Both the position numbers and the translations under genes were made by a program. A DNA stretch of 14,393 nucleotides from an uncultured Eubacteriales bacterium (GTDB taxonomy: Bacteria; Bacillota; Clostridia; Oscillospirales; Oscillospiraceae): NCBI GenBank assembly GCA_902477055.1, contig CABSFY010000058.1:1-14393 (forward strand), in the 5' to 3' direction. The notes below the pieces were generated by a model. The model searched no databases, was not told where the DNA came from, and worked only from the letters and a program-made list of their open reading frames with translations. Each line of letters begins with the position of its first letter. Position 1 is the first letter of the stretch. Positions 12,329-14,393 of this stretch are shown here, piece by piece.

Positions 12329-14113
12329 ATGCATCCCATGAATCGATCGATGGAGAAGGGCAACCTCGGCGAAGCCCTTCGGAAAATGAAAAACTATATG
12401 CGCCCCCGCGACCTTGTGGCGACGTTCGTCGCGCTGGTGCTGGCGGCGCTCGGCGCGGTGCTGACGATCATCGGCCCGGATAAGGTCGGCCAGATCACGA
12501 ATCTGATGGCTGAGGGGCTGGCCGGTGCGATCGATATGGCCGCGATCGCCCGCATCGGCATCTTCCTTGCGGTCATCTACGGCATCAGCGCCCTTTCCAC
12601 CTTCTCGCAGCACTATATCATGGCGACGGTGACGCTGAAGCTGTCCAGCAAAATGCGCGGCGAGCTGTCGCAGAAGATCAACCGTGTGCCGCAGAAATAC
12701 TTCAACACCAACTCTCAGGGCGACATCCTCAGCCGCATCACGAACGACGTTTCCACGCTCCAACAGGCGCTGACCAACAGTATGCCGACCATCATCAGCG
12801 CCTCGACGCAGTTCATCGGCTGCCTGATTATGATGTATATTACCGAATGGCGGCTGGCGCTGACTTCACTCGGTGTCACGCTCATCGGCCTGTTCATCAT
12901 CGTGTTTATTATGAGCCGCTCCCAGCGCTATTTCCGCGAACGCCAGCAGGGCCTCGGTGATTTGAACGGTTACGTTGAAGAAATGTATTCCGGTCATGAG
13001 GTTGTACGCATTTCCCGCGCGGACAAGGATGTCAAGCAGCGCTTCGACGGACTGAACGATGCGGTGTACGGCGCAAACTGGAAGTCGCAGTTCCTGTCCG
13101 GCATGATGCAGCCGCTCATGAGCGTCGTTGGCAATGTTGCGTACGTTGCCGTCTGCGTCCTCGGTTCGGTGCTGGTCCTGAACGGCACGATCAAGTTCGG
13201 CGTGATCGTTTCGTTTATCATCTATGTCCGCCTGTTTACCTCGCCGCTGACGCAGATTGCGCAGAGCCTGACCAATTTGCAGACCGCCGCCGCCTCGGCA
13301 AACCGCGTTTTTGAGTTTATGGAGAGCGAGGAGCTGGAGGATGAGAGCGGCAAGCAGATGCGGCTTCCGAGTGTGCGCGGTGCCGTGACGTTTGACCACG
13401 TCCGCTTCAGCTACCCCGATACGCCCGATAAGGTCATTATCCACGATTTTTCCGCGCAGGTGCAGCCCGGCCAGAAGGTCGCCATCGTCGGCCCGACCGG
13501 CGCGGGCAAGACGACGATGGTCAATCTGCTTATGCGCTTTTACGAAACCTGTGGCGGCAGCATCCGCATCGACGGCGTGCCGATCTCCGACCTGCGCCGT
13601 GAGGATGTCCACGACCTGTTCGGCATGGTGCTGCAAGATACGTGGCTGTTTGAAGGTTCGGTTCGTGAAAATCTGGTCTATAACATGGAGGGTGTCACCG
13701 ACGAGGCGCTCGAACGCGCCTGCCGCGCCTGCGGACTGGATAAATTCGTCCATTCGCTGCCGAAGGGCTTCGACACCGTCCTTTCCGACAGCACGACGAT
13801 TTCTGCCGGCCAGAAGCAGCTGCTGACCATCGCCCGCGCCATGCTCCAAAATGCGCCGATGCTGATCCTCGACGAGGCAACCTCCTCCGTCGATACCCGC
13901 ACGGAGCTGCTGATCCAGCGCGCGATGGATGAGCTGACGAAGGGCAGAACGAGCTTCGTCATCGCCCACCGCCTGTCCACGATCAAAAACGCCGATCTCA
14001 TCCTCGTCATGCGCGACGGCGATGTCATCGAAAGCGGCGATCATGAAACCTTAATGGCCAAAGGCGGCTTCTACGCCGACCTGTACAACAGCCAGTTCGA
14101 GCAGTCGGCATAA
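12329..14113 (+). CDS. ABC half-exporter with intact catalytic site (heterodimer subunit B)
   Basis: A 594-residue half-transporter with a six-helix membrane domain (about 30-330) and a C-terminal ATPase. It has Walker A GPTGAGKTT (388-396), Walker B LILDE with D515 and catalytic E516, and H-loop His547 in IAHRLST. Its signature is ISAGQ (491-495) rather than LSGGQ. This complements the upstream subunit: the intact Walker B and His pair with that partner's VSGGQ, while the partner's Asp/Gln site faces this altered signature, giving one active and one degenerate ATP site. AAGGAGG (12315-12321) overlaps the upstream stop and lies seven bases before ATG 12329. The next in-frame ATGs at 12338 and 12350 are alternatives. 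Confidence 0.93.
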   Translation: MHPMNRSMEKGNLGEALRKMKNYMRPRDLVATFVALVLAALGAVLTIIGPDKVGQITNLMAEGLAGAIDMAAIARIGIFLAVIYGISALSTFSQHYIMATVTLKLSSKMRGELSQKINRVPQKYFNTNSQGDILSRITNDVSTLQQALTNSMPTIISASTQFIGCLIMMYITEWRLALTSLGVTLIGLFIIVFIMSRSQRYFRERQQGLGDLNGYVEEMYSGHEVVRISRADKDVKQRFDGLNDAVYGANWKSQFLSGMMQPLMSVVGNVAYVAVCVLGSVLVLNGTIKFGVIVSFIIYVRLFTSPLTQIAQSLTNLQTAAASANRVFEFMESEELEDESGKQMRLPSVRGAVTFDHVRFSYPDTPDKVIIHDFSAQVQPGQKVAIVGPTGAGKTTMVNLLMRFYETCGGSIRIDGVPISDLRREDVHDLFGMVLQDTWLFEGSVRENLVYNMEGVTDEALERACRACGLDKFVHSLPKGFDTVLSDSTTISAGQKQLLTIARAMLQNAPMLILDEATSSVDTRTELLIQRAMDELTKGRTSFVIAHRLSTIKNADLILVMRDGDVIESGDHETLMAKGGFYADLYNSQFEQSA

Positions 14114-14140
14114 TTTTTTCAAAAAACTCCAAAAAAGTGC

Positions 14141-14169
14141 TTGCAAAACGTGCCAATCTATGTTAGAAT
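14141..14169 (+). promoter_or_regulatory. Promoter of tRNA-Pro
   Basis: TTGCAA (14141-14146), a 17-bp spacer and TAGAAT (14164-14169) with TGT as an extended -10. The start point would fall about 10 nt before the tRNA 5' end. No GC-rich terminator separates it from the ABC genes; only a TTTTTTCAAAAAA stretch lies between. Confidence 0.8.
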
Positions 14170-14186
14170 ATCCGGGCAAACGAAAT

Positions 14187-14263
14187 CCGGGTGTGGCGAA
14201 GTTTGGTATCGCGCTTGAATGGGGTTCAAGAGGCCGCTGGTTCGAATCCAGTCACTCGGACCA
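14187..14263 (+). tRNA. tRNA-Pro (anticodon GGG)
   Basis: A 77-nt cloverleaf: acceptor CCGGGTG/CACTCGG with one G-T pair, discriminator A and encoded CCA; D-stem GCGA/TCGC; anticodon stem CTTGA/TCAAG around loop ATGGGGT, giving anticodon GGG at 14221-14223 with G37; and T-arm GCTGG-TTCGAAT-CCAGT. The C1-G72 pair and A73 are bacterial tRNA-Pro identity elements. It should read CCC and CCU codons. Confidence 0.96.
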
Positions 14264-14264
14264 T

Positions 14265-14320
14265 GCAGAGTGTCCTTATAGGATCTGAGTATCCTGTAAT
14301 GGACACTCTGCTTTTTTATT
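14265..14320 (+). terminator. Terminator of tRNA-Pro
   Basis: A perfect 11-bp stem (14265-14275 with 14301-14311) is extended inward by a second stem TTATAGGAT/ATCCTGTAA around loop CTGAGT, and is followed by TTTTTTATTT. It starts one base after the CCA. Confidence 0.92.
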
Positions 14321-14352
14321 TCCTGAAAAGTTCATACTGCAACCTGTTCCGG

Positions 14353-14380
14353 GGCGTAGCTGAGTGCTACGCCTTTTCTT
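14353..14380 (+). terminator. Second terminator-like hairpin, no visible gene in front
   Basis: A perfect 8-bp stem GGCGTAGC/GCTACGCC (14353-14360 with 14366-14373) with loop TGAGT, followed by TTTTCTTGTTT. Only about 30 bases separate it from the tRNA-Pro terminator, so it may be a backup terminator. Its owner could also lie beyond the window edge if it works on the other strand, though the T-run favours the plus strand. Confidence 0.65.
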
Positions 14381-14393
14381 GTTTCCATGATAA

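Noticed and set aside
10837..12363. 508-codon minus-strand frame opposite the first ABC gene
   Set aside because: Antisense to Walker A, signature and Walker B motifs; His/Arg/Asp-rich shadow without domain features.

Overview
The window looks like a chromosomal segment of a GC-rich Bacillota, most likely an Oscillospirales/Ruminococcaceae-type gut anaerobe. This is an inference from strong AGGAGG-like ribosome binding sites, TTGxxx/TATAAT promoters (often with an extended -10 TGn), a lipoprotein with an Ala-Pro-Thr-Glu/Asp linker, short palindromic intergenic repeats and the gene families present. All ten genes longer than 100 codons appear intact, and no phage or plasmid genes are visible.

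Left edge (1-475): a tRNA-Leu(TAA) gene on the minus strand has its own promoter and terminator. Beyond the terminator lie two partial copies of the tRNA 3' end, one in the same orientation and one inverted, and a second minus-strand terminator. A divergent promoter reads right into the salvage genes.

Nucleoside salvage block (508-4946, plus strand): thymidine kinase (tdk), purine nucleoside phosphorylase (deoD), phosphopentomutase (deoB), cytidine deaminase (cdd), then a BMP/PnrA-family lipoprotein that probably captures nucleosides outside the cell. Together they would bind nucleosides, deaminate cytidine, phosphorylate thymidine, split purine nucleosides and pass ribose or deoxyribose 1-phosphate to the 5-phosphate. 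No permease or ATPase genes for the lipoprotein are present; a strong terminator follows it directly.

Middle (4947-8126): an intergenic cluster of palindromic repeats (two 58-bp direct repeats plus an inverted core), a membrane-anchored VanY-type D,D-carboxypeptidase, a MITE-like element with 12-bp inverted ends, and a minus-strand pair made of an unrecognised 42-residue protein and a cytoplasmic GH13 glycosidase.

Right part (8127-14393, plus strand): a two-gene unit of multi-pass membrane proteins (a flippase-like LPG-synthase transmembrane domain protein and a CmpB/PF06541-like protein), then a MarR regulator overlapping two half-ABC exporters. The two ATPase domains carry complementary degenerate and intact catalytic motifs, so they should form an asymmetric heterodimer. 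A tRNA-Pro(GGG) gene with its own promoter and terminator closes the window, followed by another terminator-like hairpin with no visible gene in front of it.

I found no clear evidence of a wholly new system. The items most worth checking are the tRNA-Leu 3'-end mirror repeat, the 42-residue protein, the membrane-protein pair 8127-9901, and the multi-half-site operator in front of the MarR-ABC operon.
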